From contig NC_073346.2 in NCBI RefSeq assembly GCF_027580225.2, positions 5,854,001 to 5,918,000 on the forward strand: DNA of 64,000 nucleotides, given 5' to 3'. A program made the position numbers and the translations under genes. Below, in pieces: positions 49,943-61,136 of this stretch. Under the pieces are notes generated by a model that saw nothing but the letters and a program-made list of their open reading frames with translations, did no database searches and was not told the DNA's origin. This DNA comes from Misgurnus anguillicaudatus. Its lineage: Eukaryota > Chordata > Actinopteri > Cypriniformes > Cobitidae. Position 1 is the stretch's first letter; the number at the start of each line of letters is the position of its first letter.

Positions 49943-52900
49943 AAAATGAAATATTTATCTAATGTTAGTTAATGTGAATTAATCAGCAATATTGAGATTC
50001 ATTCAACAATCTTTGATATACATTGTTTTCTTTCAGGGATTATGGTCTCCCTAAAGTACCTTGGCCACATCATTTATACAATTTTAGTTTGTATATAACA
50101 TTATATATATAATTTTTTTATTGTTTTATTTTTTTAGTGTGTATTAACCAACATGAATGGTTATGTTCAGTGCTTTAAGTGGCCCAAAAGAGGTGCCGGT
50201 ACTCTTTTTTTTTTTTTTTTTTTTGCTGACTCGACTCCTATATTGAAGGGGTTTTATATTCAGCAGTCAACAGATGACCTTGTAAAAAAATAATAAATCC
50301 TTTTATAAGTTGTGGATCTGCTTGAGCTAGAAGTAGCTATGAACATAAATAAAATGTGCAAAAGGATTTTGAAAAAAATACACTTAGAAAGAGCTACTGT
50401 AGAAAGAGCTATTGAACATAAATAAAATGTGCAAAAAGTTATGCAAGTAAAATTTTCAACATGGTTAAATGCTAAAACTAGTTGTTAAGATAGAAAGAGC
50501 TTGAAAAAAAAACTTCAAATGACACCATGACATGTCTATGGGTTCAAGAATAACAAAAGACTGGCCATTTGAAACTCGAAAGTCATCACTTTATTTCGTC
50601 CCATTGTTTCTGGCTTGGTGGGATGTCAGCCAGCGAGTCCTCTGATTCTGACCTTGTTCAGCTATGGTTGTGCGTTTCACACACAAACACACACCTCTCC
50701 AGAACACGTTGACCCTGACTGACAGTATGTGTGTATGGGTGTATGGGTAATGTAGTCTCTGCTCTCGGTGAGACAAATTAGGAAGCGTACATCGTGAAGG
50801 GCGCTCTGAAAAGCAGCAGCGCAGCCAAAGGATTAATTAAACCTCTGATTTAAACAGATGTGCAAATGAGCATTCCGGTACGCTAAAAGCGCATTCTGGA
50901 CGCATGGAGAGGTGGTGGTACGCTCAAGAGCTATATTTGGAATTGGCGGTACTGAGTACTGCCGCGTTCCGGCCCACTTCTGGCACTGGTTATGTTTCAT
51001 GTTGACGGTCACATATCAGGGGTGCAAACTTGTCACCTTTAAGCAAAATTCAAATGAATTCATCCATAAGATGGCTGCGTTACCGGAAGCTAGTTATTTT
51101 CTTTTATAAAGTTTTAAATATGGATAAAGTTTTAAATATGGACAACACCGCACAGATTACCCTCAGAAGGCGTTTGTTTATCACCCTGAAGCCGTTTGGA
51201 TTTTTTTGTGAAGGAAAAACATTTTTTGGACTTGAAGGAGCGGACCCCGTAACTTTACATTTTAACAACTGAAAGACGTTATTTCTAAAATAACTGAAAA
51301 TGTGTTTGTCTGATAAAAGGTGGACATATGCATCTCAGATGGCTTGGGGGTGAGTAAATCATGGATTTAATTCATTTTTGGCCTAACTCTCCCAGGTTCA
51401 AATTTGATTTAAATCATCAATATACCAATTATTATTTGTATTTCCTACCAAGCCCCTAAGGTGACACTGGAGTAAAAAAATCCAAAGTTTAGTTTCATGT
51501 GCTCACGCGAAACTTTCATGTGCTCACACGTTACCTTTATGTGCATAAGTTTTTTTAAGTTTAGTTTCACGTGCGCACGTGATAGTTTCATGTGAAACTA
51601 AACTTTATTTAAATTTTGTGTGTGTGTCTGCTTGTGTTTGTGTGTATGTCTGTGCGTGTGTTTGTGTTTGTGTGCGAGAGAGAGAGAGAGAATAAATAAC
51701 AGTGCTGTTTTATTCCATATCTTTTTATTTTTGCATGGGATAAAAATAGTTTTAAATTAATAGTTTATGTGTTGGTTTTGATAAATAAGAATGATCATTC
51801 CATTTGCATTCATTTATTCTCCATTTTAAGAAGGTTATCATCAGTTCTTATCATCATATATATCATATAAGATGATTATCATCCTCTGGGGGTTTGGTGT
51901 GGTTGTAAACAACGTCAGTGTCTATGAAGTAAAATGAGTGGTGTTTTTTTTTACTGTCCCGGCTTTGTATTGTGATTAAAATGAGCACTTTAGCTGTGCT
52001 ACCTGTTTGCCAGCACTTCCATTTAGATTAGCAGCGGTTTAATTAACAGCACAGACTGAAGCCAGTCTCTAATGACTGAACAGATTGATTTAAATGCAAA
52101 CCAGAGAGGATTTAATGAACTGCTTTTACCGAAAGTGTTTAATAAGAATTTCAGCACTCACAGACAGCTTGGTAAACAGCTCTCAGACCATTCATTATGC
52201 ATTGTTGTACATCTCTGCTTTAAAATGTTGGTTAATGGTGTCAAAATAATCATATTTAGTTTGTTTGTTGTTTTTATTATTCTTTGAATGATTGCACTCT
52301 TAGGATGGCTGACACTGCTGGGAATTGTTGAATTTTATCATTTACATTTTATAAAAATTAAACAACACTGGCTTATGATGTAAGTGGCAGATATATAATA
52401 GTCATTAAATCGACTCTTTGACTAAGTCATGCCTCTTGTGAGTGTAATAGATCAATGTGAATGGCCAGCATCATCCAGAGCCCTTGACTTTGACACTAGC
52501 AGTTAACCCCCAGGGGTCCAAAAACGCGGCACCGCGTTTTGACGTGTTTTCTCCTTATCATAGCTTACTTAAAATACTCCATCATTAATAATCATACACT
52601 TACGTGTTTGACATCATTTGAAACTGTAAAGGGTCCTCTTTAATTTGTGAACATTCACAATAACAACAGATCTTTGTGTTTTTGTTAAATAAAGAAAATA
52701 AACAGGGTGTGCATTCTGACATTTCTGTCTCTTAACATTCAGCTGTCTCTTAAAACGTAATAACGTCAGTTGAAACTAAGCGAATACTCGTAACACAAAC
52801 ATGATACACATATCCAAAGAAAGCCTGAAATGTCTACTTTTAAACAAGCTTATTATAATCGAAAACAAATATTGCCTGTTTATATAATCTGCATTGAAGT

Positions 52901-52962
52901 AAAGAGAGTGCTGTTTTTCCTGGCTGACTTCATTATCTTAAATGCGGTCACGCCCACAGGCA
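49943..52962. other. Non-coding; one candidate conserved element at 51950-52240
   Basis: Contains poly-T at 50204-50224, a (TG)n-rich tract at 51617-51670 followed by (GA)n at 51674-51691, and a MITE-end-like GGGGGTGAGTAAATCATGG at 51347 that recurs at 9552. The 51950-52240 interval is non-repetitive with several TTTAAT/TAATTAA words. No coding frame is recognised. Confidence 0.45.
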
Positions 52963-52970
52963 GTACACAC

Positions 52971-54021
52971 TAGAGGTCTACACAGAAGACCCGGGACCCG
53001 ACCCGGGACCCATACCCTCTATATTTTAAATGATCAGCCGGGTCCGGGTCGGGTCTCAATCTATTACTTCGGGTCCCGGGTCTGTTTAACATTGTGGGTA
53101 ATACCCGAGGTCGATCGGACTTGGAGAACACACACATACATTTAAATAAAATATTTCAAAAACAGCAACAAAAACTTAGATTAACTGTCGCATACATTTT
53201 TTCTATGACGCTAAAATTGCGTTAAAAAGTTTATATTTGGTTGCTCCAACCAGGCAGCTAACGTGCATGTGCTCTTAATGTTTCTCTGGCTACCAGTCAG
53301 CAGCTTCTGCAGTGAGACGCAATGACTTTACCTTTAACAATTGGCTCTTTTATTTAGAAAAGGCGGGACCTATTCCACTGTACCGCGCATTTTGCACTGA
53401 CTTCTCAAATTTTTATAATAATATTATAAATTGACCATCTTGCTGTTATATCTAAAGTTTTCGCGACTCTGCTCAAAGAGCACAGAGATGATAGCAAAGA
53501 AGTAAAGCTAACGAAAGCAGCAATGGCACTGAATGAGCAAACGTTATTATAATCCAAATGGGCAAACATTATTAAGCAAGTTGACCCGATACACAACAAA
53601 TGTAAAACTGCGTTATTAATCACCATGACTGTATAGTGGACTTTTAAAGCTGGAATAAGCATTAAACATTTCAATCGTCAAGAGAGGAATAACATGGATG
53701 GAACTTTCTTGGAAATAAGGATTGTGCATCACACAGTCAGGTATAAGGAGGGAGAAGACTAACTTCTATGGGTAAGACAAAAAGTTAAATTTTCGCTACT
53801 TGTTTATTGACTAATTAATAACATTTAGCTAAAGAATATTTGCCGGTCGGGTCTGTGTCTTCCCGGACGGGTTCGGGTCCAGATTTTAAATAATAGACAG
53901 GTCCGGGTCGGTTCCGGGTCCAGCTTTCAAAACAACAGACGAGTCCGGGTCGGTTTAGTGTAGCACATTTACGGGTCTGATCGGGTTCGGGTAGGAATTT
54001 TTGGACCCGTGTAGACCTCTA
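52971..54021. mobile_element. hAT element, TAGAGGTCTACACRG ends, exact 8-bp duplication
   Basis: Terminal repeats TAGAGGTCTACAC are perfect at both ends, and both subterminal parts are packed with GGGTCCGGGTCGG-like words. GTACACAC flanks both sides (52963-52970 and 54022-54029). It is non-autonomous at 1051 bp. Confidence 0.93.
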
Positions 54022-54329
54022 GTACACACTGTTGACATGGTAATGAAGACACGAGCTGTTCAAACCATAACAAGCAAAGCGTAAAGTTTTATCAGATTTT
54101 GTCACATGAGGGTTAAGCCTTTAGGGAATCGGTCATTAGGAAAGTATAAAGATATCATGAAGATATGCTGTATATATAAATTTGTACATAAACTTTCTTT
54201 GTGTGCAAATCATTGCTGTTGGACTAAAACATCTCTTAACTTCTCCAAAACCTCTACTATTCAGAAAAAATTTAAACATTATAAAACACTGAACATGACT
54301 AAATGCATTAATATGGCGATATTAAAAGT

Positions 54330-54488
54330 ACATAGGCCTAACTCATAGGCCCAAACACATGTACAAGAAAACCAAATTACGCAAATCAGTATTTAGGGAT
54401 GACCTGTAAAGTCGGCTAAATGTCAAGTGCTCAGTAGAATATGAGATCCAAACCAAAGCTGAATCATTACTGTATATCATTACAGCAT
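54330..54488. repeat. Target-site duplication of the LINE, left copy (~159 bp)
   Basis: This segment (from ACATAGGCCTAACTC to CATTACAGCAT) recurs without a visible mismatch at 56510-56668, exactly bordering the LINE. Bases outside both copies differ. One edge base (A) is ambiguous, so the length is 158-159 bp. Confidence 0.93.
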
Positions 54489-56509
54489 CATCATCATCAT
54501 CGGCGGTCACTCGAATCGAGTATGACTGTCCTCTCTTTTGGGTCTACTTGTGGTTCTTCAGATGGCTATAAAGGCCAATGCGGGATCTGCATACTTTGGT
54601 GCAGTGTGGGCAGGGGTAGGTAGTGAGTTTTGATGGTGGTTGAGCCTTTTCTTCTTTCTCCTTGCGAAGCTGTCGCTTTGTCTCTGCGGCACGACGAAGT
54701 TCTATTTCATGATGCGCTGCACCATCCTGCAAGGAATTTTTCCAGGTGCTTCTATCTAGTGCAATGTTTTCCCAGTTGCTCGATGTAATGTTGAATTTCT
54801 TCAGAATGGCCTTGATGTTGTCCTTAAAACGTTTCTTCGGCCCCCCTGTTGCTCGACTACCTTCCTTTAGCTGAGAGTACAAAATTTGTTTAGGAAGACG
54901 TGTATTGGGCATGCGAATGACATGGCCTGTCCATCGTAATTGGTACTGCATTATTGTGGTGGTGATGCTGGTCATGTTTGCTTCCTCCAGGACGCTGATG
55001 TTGGTGCGTCTGTCCTCCCAACTGATCCTCAGAATCTTTCGCAAGGATCGTTGATGGTATTGTTCCATGGCTCTCAGGTGCCTGCTGTATGTGGTCCACG
55101 ACTCTGCTCCATACAGCAGGGTGGGGAGGACAACAGCTCTGTAGACCAGGAGTTTTGTTTGGACAGATAGGTCTCTGTCTTCGAAAACTCTTTTTCTGAG
55201 CCTGGCATAGGCTCCGCTGGCACAACTCAGCCGGTGGTTAACCTCAGAGTCTATGTCAGCTTTAGTGGAAAGAAAGCTGCCGAGGTAAGGGAAGTGGTCC
55301 ACGTTTTCAAGTGTGGTGTTATTCACTTTTATGGTTGGCTGGGTTGCTGACTGGTTGGGTGGAGGTTGATATAGGACCTGGGTCTTCTTGATGTTTAGTT
55401 TTAGGCCCAGGGCTCTGTACGCCTTGGCAAAAGCATTCAGAATGCCCTGAAGGTCTTCTGCGGAGTGTGCAGCAATGACGTTATCATCCGCGTACTGAAG
55501 CTCTGTAACGGTGGTATGTATGATTTTTCTCTTGGCCTTGAACCTATTAAGGTTAAAGAGTCTGCCGTCAGTTCTATACACGATTGGAATCCCCTGTGGC
55601 AGCTCCTCACCCATGAGGTGGAGTATGGCGGCAATAAAGATGGCAAACAGGGTGGGTGCAATAACACATCCCTGTTTAACTCCTGTTTCCACTGTGAAGG
55701 GCTCAGACTCAGAGCCACCATTGCTGAGTACTGTGACTGACATGCCATCATGTAGGAGTCTCAGTATTCTGATGTACTTGTCATGACAACCATACCTTGA
55801 TAGTATACTCCACAGAGCGTGGCGGTCTACCATATCAAAAGCCTTTGTCAGGTCTATAAAGGCCATGTACAGGGGCTGCCTTTGTTCACGGCATTTTTCC
55901 TGTAGTTGCCGTGCTGTGAAAATCATGTCTGCTGTACCTCTGGATGGACAGAAGCCAGATTGTGATTCTGGGAGTATTTCCTCTGACAGTGGTAGTAGTC
56001 GGTTTGCAAGAACACGAGCAAGGACTTTACCTGTCGTTGACAGGAGTGAGATACCCCTGTAATTTCCGCATTCAGCCTTGTCACCCTTCTTGAATATAGT
56101 CACTATTAGAGCATTCCTGAGCTCTGAGGGAAGTTCTTCTTTTTCCCAGACTTTGAGTAGTAGGGCATGAATGTGATACAAGAGTTCTAGTCCACCCTCC
56201 TTTAAGATCTCAGCTGGGATACCATCTGGACCAGCAGCCTTGTTGTTCTTAAGGCTCCTGATGGCATTTTGAACCTCTGTTATAGTTGGAGGGTCCCCCA
56301 TGTCTTCTCTAATAGGTCTTTGGGGGATGTGTTTGATAATGTCAACTTCAGTTGAGCTGACCCCGTTTAGGAGTTCTTGGAAATGCTCCTTCCATCGGGC
56401 GTTAATGGACTCGTTGTCCTTCAGTAACTTCTGACCTTCCTTTGTACGCAGGGGGTTTAGGCCATGGCAGCTTGGACCATAGATGGCCTTGGTAGCACTG
56501 AAAAAACAG
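54489..56509 (-). mobile_element. 5'-truncated LINE with intact RT frame
   Basis: The element lies on the minus strand. Its 3' end is a (GAT/ATG)n tail at 54489-54500 after a very short 3' region of about 55 bp. Its 5' end is cut at 56509 inside the reading frame, upstream of the reverse transcriptase fingers, so the endonuclease domain is missing. It is bounded by a direct repeat of about 159 bp. The tail of short tandem repeats is more like RTE or L2 groups than poly-A L1; I do not assign a clade. Confidence 0.93.
54544..56508 (-). CDS. LINE reverse transcriptase with C-terminal C2H2 finger
   Basis: The frame is open for 654 codons from the truncated edge to the TAG/TAA-type stop at 54544; the first ATG is at 56301, giving 585 residues. 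Upstream codons (including FFSATKAIYG) belong to the same protein, so the ATG is internal. From that Met: RT finger region KAAGPDGIPAEIL (about 21-33), motif A FIDLTKAFD (148-156), TGVKQGCVIAPTLF (206-219) and the catalytic YADD (270-273); the first aspartate of motif A and the two of YADD hold the metal ions. Later come a LLYGAESWT box and RWTGHVIRM, a basic Lys/Glu-rich stretch, and a C-terminal C-x2-C-x12-H-x3-H finger (CPHC to HLKNH). No stops or frameshifts are visible. Without an endonuclease domain it could not retrotranspose alone. Confidence 0.9.
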   Translation of the reverse strand, partial: CFFSATKAIYGPSCHGLNPLRTKEGQKLLKDNESINARWKEHFQELLNGVSSTEVDIIKHIPQRPIREDMGDPPTITEVQNAIRSLKNNKAAGPDGIPAEILKEGGLELLYHIHALLLKVWEKEELPSELRNALIVTIFKKGDKAECGNYRGISLLSTTGKVLARVLANRLLPLSEEILPESQSGFCPSRGTADMIFTARQLQEKCREQRQPLYMAFIDLTKAFDMVDRHALWSILSRYGCHDKYIRILRLLHDGMSVTVLSNGGSESEPFTVETGVKQGCVIAPTLFAIFIAAILHLMGEELPQGIPIVYRTDGRLFNLNRFKAKRKIIHTTVTELQYADDNVIAAHSAEDLQGILNAFAKAYRALGLKLNIKKTQVLYQPPPNQSATQPTIKVNNTTLENVDHFPYLGSFLSTKADIDSEVNHRLSCASGAYARLRKRVFEDRDLSVQTKLLVYRAVVLPTLLYGAESWTTYSRHLRAMEQYHQRSLRKILRISWEDRRTNISVLEEANMTSITTTIMQYQLRWTGHVIRMPNTRLPKQILYSQLKEGSRATGGPKKRFKDNIKAILKKFNITSSNWENIALDRSTWKNSLQDGAAHHEIELRRAAETKRQLRKEKEEKAQPPSKLTTYPCPHCTKVCRSRIGLYSHLKNHK

Positions 56510-56668
56510 ACATAGGCCTAACTCATAGGCCCAAACACATGTACAAGAAAACCAAATTACGCAAATCAGTATTTAGGGATGACCTGTAAAGTCGGCTAAA
56601 TGTCAAGTGCTCAGTAGAATATGAGATCCAAACCAAAGCTGAATCATTACTGTATATCATTACAGCAT
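56510..56668. repeat. Target-site duplication of the LINE, right copy (~159 bp)
   Basis: Identical partner of 54330-54488. After it the sequence continues ACTTAGATAATTAG, the presumed original downstream flank. Confidence 0.93.
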
Positions 56669-57180
56669 ACTTAGATAATTAGTGGATAAATGCATGTTCC
56701 TCGGTCACTTCGACGTCACATTGATGACCAATGAATTGGGAACTCTCTAGACAGACCAATCTGCTTCAAGTAACTAGAAAAAGCCAATAAATATTATCAT
56801 GTAGTATTTGCATCTGCTGGCCACGCCCCGCTTCGCTTTGGAGACGAGTGGTTATCTATTCTGCTCCTGCTTTCTGTGACTAGAGAGTTCTTTAGTGTTG
56901 GAATTGTAACGGTACCGCCGGTTACCCCTTTCAGCCTCAACAAAAAGAGCAGTTTTATGGTCATAATCGTTGTCTGATGTGCTTTGGGTTTGCACAAGTA
57001 AAGGTGTCACTCAGGGATGTGTCATGTACCCATTGCGAGAACATGACCATCATGGTCTTACGGTCTAGATGCCCGGTCAAAGCTGCCTTCTTAGGGGCAA
57101 GCTTAGGGGCAAGCCGTGTCTTGCTCGGGGCACCCTGACTTGAGGGTTACAGTGAGTCCATATCCTTTGGGTCTCCCATG

Positions 57181-57276
57181 GATGACCGTATTTCAGTCGC
57201 GGCATCAGAGGGTGAGTTCATTGGCTCCGCTGACAAGGATGCATTTCCACCTTCGGGACAGGTGGCTACTCTATAA
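57181..57276 (+). pseudogene. Possible mobile-element coding relic
   Basis: One frame reads DDRISVAASEGEF and later PPSGQVATL before a stop. I recall similar DDR-S-AASEGE / LPPSG strings near the N-terminus of gag-like frames in cyprinid retroelements, but cannot confirm it here. No longer homology is visible and the frame is broken on both sides. Confidence 0.3.
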
Positions 57277-57354
57277 CAAGAGGTCAGGAGGCTTACGCTG
57301 GGCACTAGTGCTGGGCAAAAAATCCCCTGGGATGTTCACCGGCTTTCAGATAGA

Positions 57355-57487
57355 GCAGCATTTACTACACAGAGCCGAATTTCACCAAGAAGATCGCAAA
57401 GTCATAATTGTGGGAAATCGCCTCCGATATTGTATGAGATATCGCCTAGCTTCTCTGTGAAATTCGGCTCCGTGCAGCAAATGGCGC
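57355..57487. repeat. Hairpin with 14-bp perfect core arms
   Basis: GAGCCGAATTTCAC at 57372-57385 is mirrored exactly at 57457-57470, and imperfect pairing extends to about 40 bases per arm (ATTTRCTRCAC outside). Confidence 0.7.
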
Positions 57488-58005
57488 TCCATCCGAAAGC
57501 AGTTGATGGCGATTTACTACAAATCACCAAACTGGGTTTACTGAGGAGACACGCATGAGAATCGCAGGCGATTTTTTTTACCAGCACCGGAAGGGGCATC
57601 TTGTGGCGCTTTGGTAGGGAATCCAAATTCGTTGGTCATCGATGTGATGTCAAAGCGACTGACTGAAAGGGAACTTCTCAGTTATAGATGCAACCCTTGT
57701 TCCCTCATGGAAGGGAATGGAGATATCACGTTCCCTTAGCCACAGTTACTGTACGACTGCTGAGGGGGCCGGGTCTCTTATGCTCGGCTTCTTAGCAAAA
57801 AGCTAAAATGCAGTGCACCTGCCTGCTCTATTTATACTCTTCCGGTGGGGCATGGCCGGCAGATGCAAATACTGCATGCCAATATTCATTGGCTCTTTCT
57901 AGTTACATTTCTCTACTGAGTTTCCAATTCATTGGTCATTGACTTGACGTCTCCGTTCCGTTCCTTCAGGGAACGAGAGTTACATCTGTAACCGAGACGA
58001 TATCC

Positions 58006-58557
58006 ATTTGTCATTCGTTTGTTGGATAGATAAAGTTCTGACAAACTTACTTTATACTATCAACTACAAAATAATATATTCTACAACTCTCATTGTAAAC
58101 AATAGATAGAAACAAATAGAGCTATACAGCCATCAATACATAAGATAAACTGAGGTGAAGCACAGTCTGAAAAGCCCTAATGGCATTTAGTCTTTATTTA
58201 TTGGTCATGATAAATATTTGATTTTCCATTTGGATGAAAATTTTATGACAGTATTTTATTGGATCATTTATTGTGAGTGCTTTCAAAGTTCTGCACGAGC
58301 TGTATTTGTAAAAGTGTAAAGATCAGCTTGAGAAGCATGGAATAAGAGCGCTTGAAAATATGCTTGATCTTTGCAGTTACTTCACCTTTAAAATTACTAT
58401 TATAATGAATTTCAAACCCCATACCCATCACACACTTAGCTTTAACACAACATGACCCAACTAATTTACTAGTAACAGAACTAATCAACTTTATGCTGGT
58501 GGTTTCTTACTAAACTGCAGGGCACATTACTGGTAAAAGGACACATTATTCATGGCA
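58006..58557. other. Non-coding intron sequence, nothing resolved
   Basis: AT-rich; no element termini or coding frame recognised. Confidence 0.5.
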
Positions 58558-59235
58558 ATAACTCTTTCCCCGCCATTGACATTTTTTACGGCAATCCATA
58601 TTTTTGTTATTATCCACCAAGTGGTGCTCTTACCCAACTTATAAAACCTGGAAGCAGCCCCTTAGGGCAAACATTTCAAACTCTGTGTATGTTTTGATCA
58701 TTGTCTGAATCCGATCTCTAACAAAAGTAACTAAAGAGTAACTAAACCCTAAACCAACTTTTTTAAGTTAATGATCTGTAAGAATGATGGTTTATTAGTG
58801 CTGTTCATTGATTTTAGTAAGTTTTTTGAAATTTGGATATAAAGTGTTTCAATACTGCAATATATGGTGTAAAAACGTCTGAGTGCTGCCCTCTTCAGGT
58901 TAAACGGTGGCTACTGCAGTTGAATTTTCCTATTTGATGTTGGGTCCAAAAAATTACACGTGACGTAAGCAGGTTCAAGCTCACCACGCCCTTGTTACTA
59001 TCTCACCACACACTTGGTACGAGCTTAGTTCGTCCCCTCTATCTCCGTTGGGGTCTGCCCACTTTTCTTGCATTTTTCAAATATTGCAGTGGGTGGAGTC
59101 GGGCTCTGACCAGGGGTTTAGTTATGCTTTAAAGAAAAACATTTTCTGGAAGGCATTATACTTTTGTGAAAATCATAAAAAATGCTGGCGCTGGCTGGCA
59201 ACTTTTCTTAAAACGCTGGTGGGGAAAGGGTTAAT
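58558..59235. mobile_element. DNA element with AACYCTTTCCCC ends, adjoining an exon
   Basis: The left end AATAACTCTTTCCCCGCCA and, inverted, the right end AATTAACCCTTTCCCCACC form terminal repeats. Adjacent words (GGCGCTGGCTGGCAACTTTT) recur in the fragments at 6640 and 32748. The right end finishes about 28 bp before the ASCC3 exon at 59264. No coding capacity. Confidence 0.75.
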
Positions 59236-59263
59236 TGTCTATGTACTGTTTTGTTTTCTTTAG

Positions 59264-59428
59264 ATGCTGGTGACGACTCCAGAGAAATGGGATGTGGTGA
59301 CCAGGAAGAGTGTGGGTGACGTGGCTCTCTCCCAGATTGTCCGACTGCTCATCCTGGATGAAGTTCATCTTCTACATGAGGATAGAGGTCCAGTTCTTGA
59401 GAGTCTGGTGGCCAGGACACTGCGTCAG
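59264..59428 (+). CDS. ASCC3: ASCC3 exon: DEVH box of helicase cassette 1
   Basis: This internal exon encodes 55 residues in phase 0, with an acceptor ending TTTCTTTAG at 59263 and a GTAACA donor at 59429. It begins [15 protein letters not shown] (the conserved TTPEKWD stretch of Ski2-like helicases) and contains [15 protein letters not shown], in which DEVH (residues about 32-35) is the Walker B/motif II box that coordinates magnesium and drives ATP hydrolysis. It follows directly on the ILRTQ end of the previous exon, so the three exons give a continuous 170-residue segment. The initial ATG is an internal methionine. A transposon terminus ends about 28 bp upstream, so the splice-site region is unusually close to mobile DNA. 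Confidence 0.97.
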
Positions 59429-61136
59429 GTAACACATGATATAGTCCATTTTCTCCTTCCTCATCATGTGCCTTAAAATGCAGCTGACAAAGTCATGAGT
59501 CCTGGACCTTCCGATGATTTAAGATGTTATGACATTGTTTTAGCTCCAGCAGACAGATAAACTCTTTCATTAAGCACAACTCATCCTTTTAACTGTTCTG
59601 CTGAATCAGCGGACTTTTGTTGTGAACAGTTCATTTGTCAGACCAAAAAAACGTATTTTGTCTTTTTAATCTTAAATCCAAATCTTAAAATGTACTTGGG
59701 TCGGTTCTGGAGTAGTAGCGGTTCTTTTCTGATGACATCATCTTAATGATTTGGGCAGAACATCATTTAACTCCTCTTCTCTTAAACTGTCAATCTGCTG
59801 CCAGCTCAATTTCTCAACACAAACAAACATCTACCTTTAATAGATCCAATACATTTACAGTGGAAAACTGAAGCCATGCCCTCAGTTTTTTCATTCAATA
59901 TTCAGCTTCATCTGGAAATATATCACATCACAAAAATAAAAGTCGGTGACTTTCTGTTCACTGGCACTTTAAAGTTAGTGCGAGCCGTTCACAGACACAT
60001 GCACAAATGTGAAGAAAATACTTTCACAAATGTTTCCAAGGCTATAGTGCTTATTTTTATTAGATATTATACATGAGTACTTTTTCTTGATGCTGGGATT
60101 TACTGAGAATGACAATAAGCCATACTGTCTTCTTTATTGTAGACCTACTGTACATTAGTGCTCATTCTGCGGTTTTTGATGGCCTATATGCTTTTTATTA
60201 AAAATGCTCTTTTAAATGTGTTTCTATCAGAAAATTAGTCACCAGTGTGTGTGCTGAAACATCCTGTTATTATACAAAACAAACTATTCTTCTTTGTGTA
60301 ATCTCCTTTAAACCTCAACAGTCACACAAAACAGGCTTTTGGGGATCCCTATCAATGTGATGTCACATTGATTACCTCCCACCCATAACTGCTCACAGAC
60401 TCCGCCTTATGAGCATGTAGTTCAACCTTTTGCCAGAGATACATGTTTTAATGTAGTCCAAAGCACACGTGTAAGCGATTTACCCCCTAGTTTGCATACA
60501 GGGAGGGGAACAGAAGCTTTCTTTGCATTTAAATAAACAAACCGCGTTTTTCATTGCAGCCAAAAAATGGCCATGTTCAACATCATATAATGAAAGATCT
60601 GTGGTGTATTTTGAGCTGAAATTTTACAGACACATTCTGGGGATACCAGAGACTATTTTTATATTGCTGAAAACACCTAGGTTAGGGGTGTTTAAGTTCC
60701 CTTTAAGTTCTGAAGTAAATCCAGCTAAATGACTGTGAGGGTGGGTTGTCTTATGTAAAATCCCATGGGTCACACACAAATATTACTTATTAAAGTAGCA
60801 TGAAGTTGATCTATAGTATGTAAAAGCTCGTGTTGGCCAAGTACAGTGACACTACATTAGTGTAGTCTTTTGTCATAATATATCGCAATAAATAGCCTAA
60901 TATATTTTCTATGGCTGGACAATAATTCAGTATCAATATATTTCGCTGTATAACAGTGATTATGGTTTCTAAACACATTTCCCTAAACATTTCAAGGGTA
61001 GAAACACGTGCACTCCCGTGGCGTCTTTCTTAGCTAAGCAACCATAAGCAGGGCTCTTCAGGACAGCTAGGAAAACGGAATGCCTGATCGGATTTTAATT
61101 GCTTATCTGTACCTCGCGTCAAATCATGTCACCATT
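59429..61136. other. ASCC3: Intron; includes a diverged repeat at ~60300-60710
   Basis: Sequence at 60600-60660 (TATTTTGAGCTGAAATTTTAC, CATTCTGGGGATACCAGAG) resembles the repeat at 40780-40830. Otherwise nothing is resolved. Confidence 0.45.

Larger units (their letters stand above)
56690..58005. mobile_element. Composite repeat with long inverted arms
   Basis: The left arm near 56715-56860 (ATTGATGACCAATGAATTGG, then GCATCTGCTGGCCACGCCC) is mirrored at 57840-57975 (GGCATGGCCGGCAGATGC, then CCAATTCATTGGTCATTGAC). Inside are a second hairpin (57355-57487), a diverged copy of the GTTCCCT..GGGAAC repeat (57660-57990) and a small coding relic. The history is complex and boundaries are approximate. 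Confidence 0.65.
27185..59263 (+). other. ASCC3: ASCC3 intron, 32,079 bp, transposon-rich
   Basis: This intron separates the motif Ia exon from the DEVH exon. It begins GTACAC and ends TTTAG. Most recognisable content is mobile DNA: MITEs, hAT elements, foldback elements and LINEs, listed separately. No further ASCC3 exon is expected inside it because the flanking peptides join without a gap in the known protein. Confidence 0.93.

Noticed and set aside
53041..53110. GC-rich GGGTCGGGTC tract as a CpG-island promoter
   Set aside because: It is the subterminal repeat of the hAT at 52971-54021, mirrored at its other end.
54890..55786. Several open frames overlapping the LINE in other frames
   Set aside because: They are shadows of the long reverse transcriptase frame.
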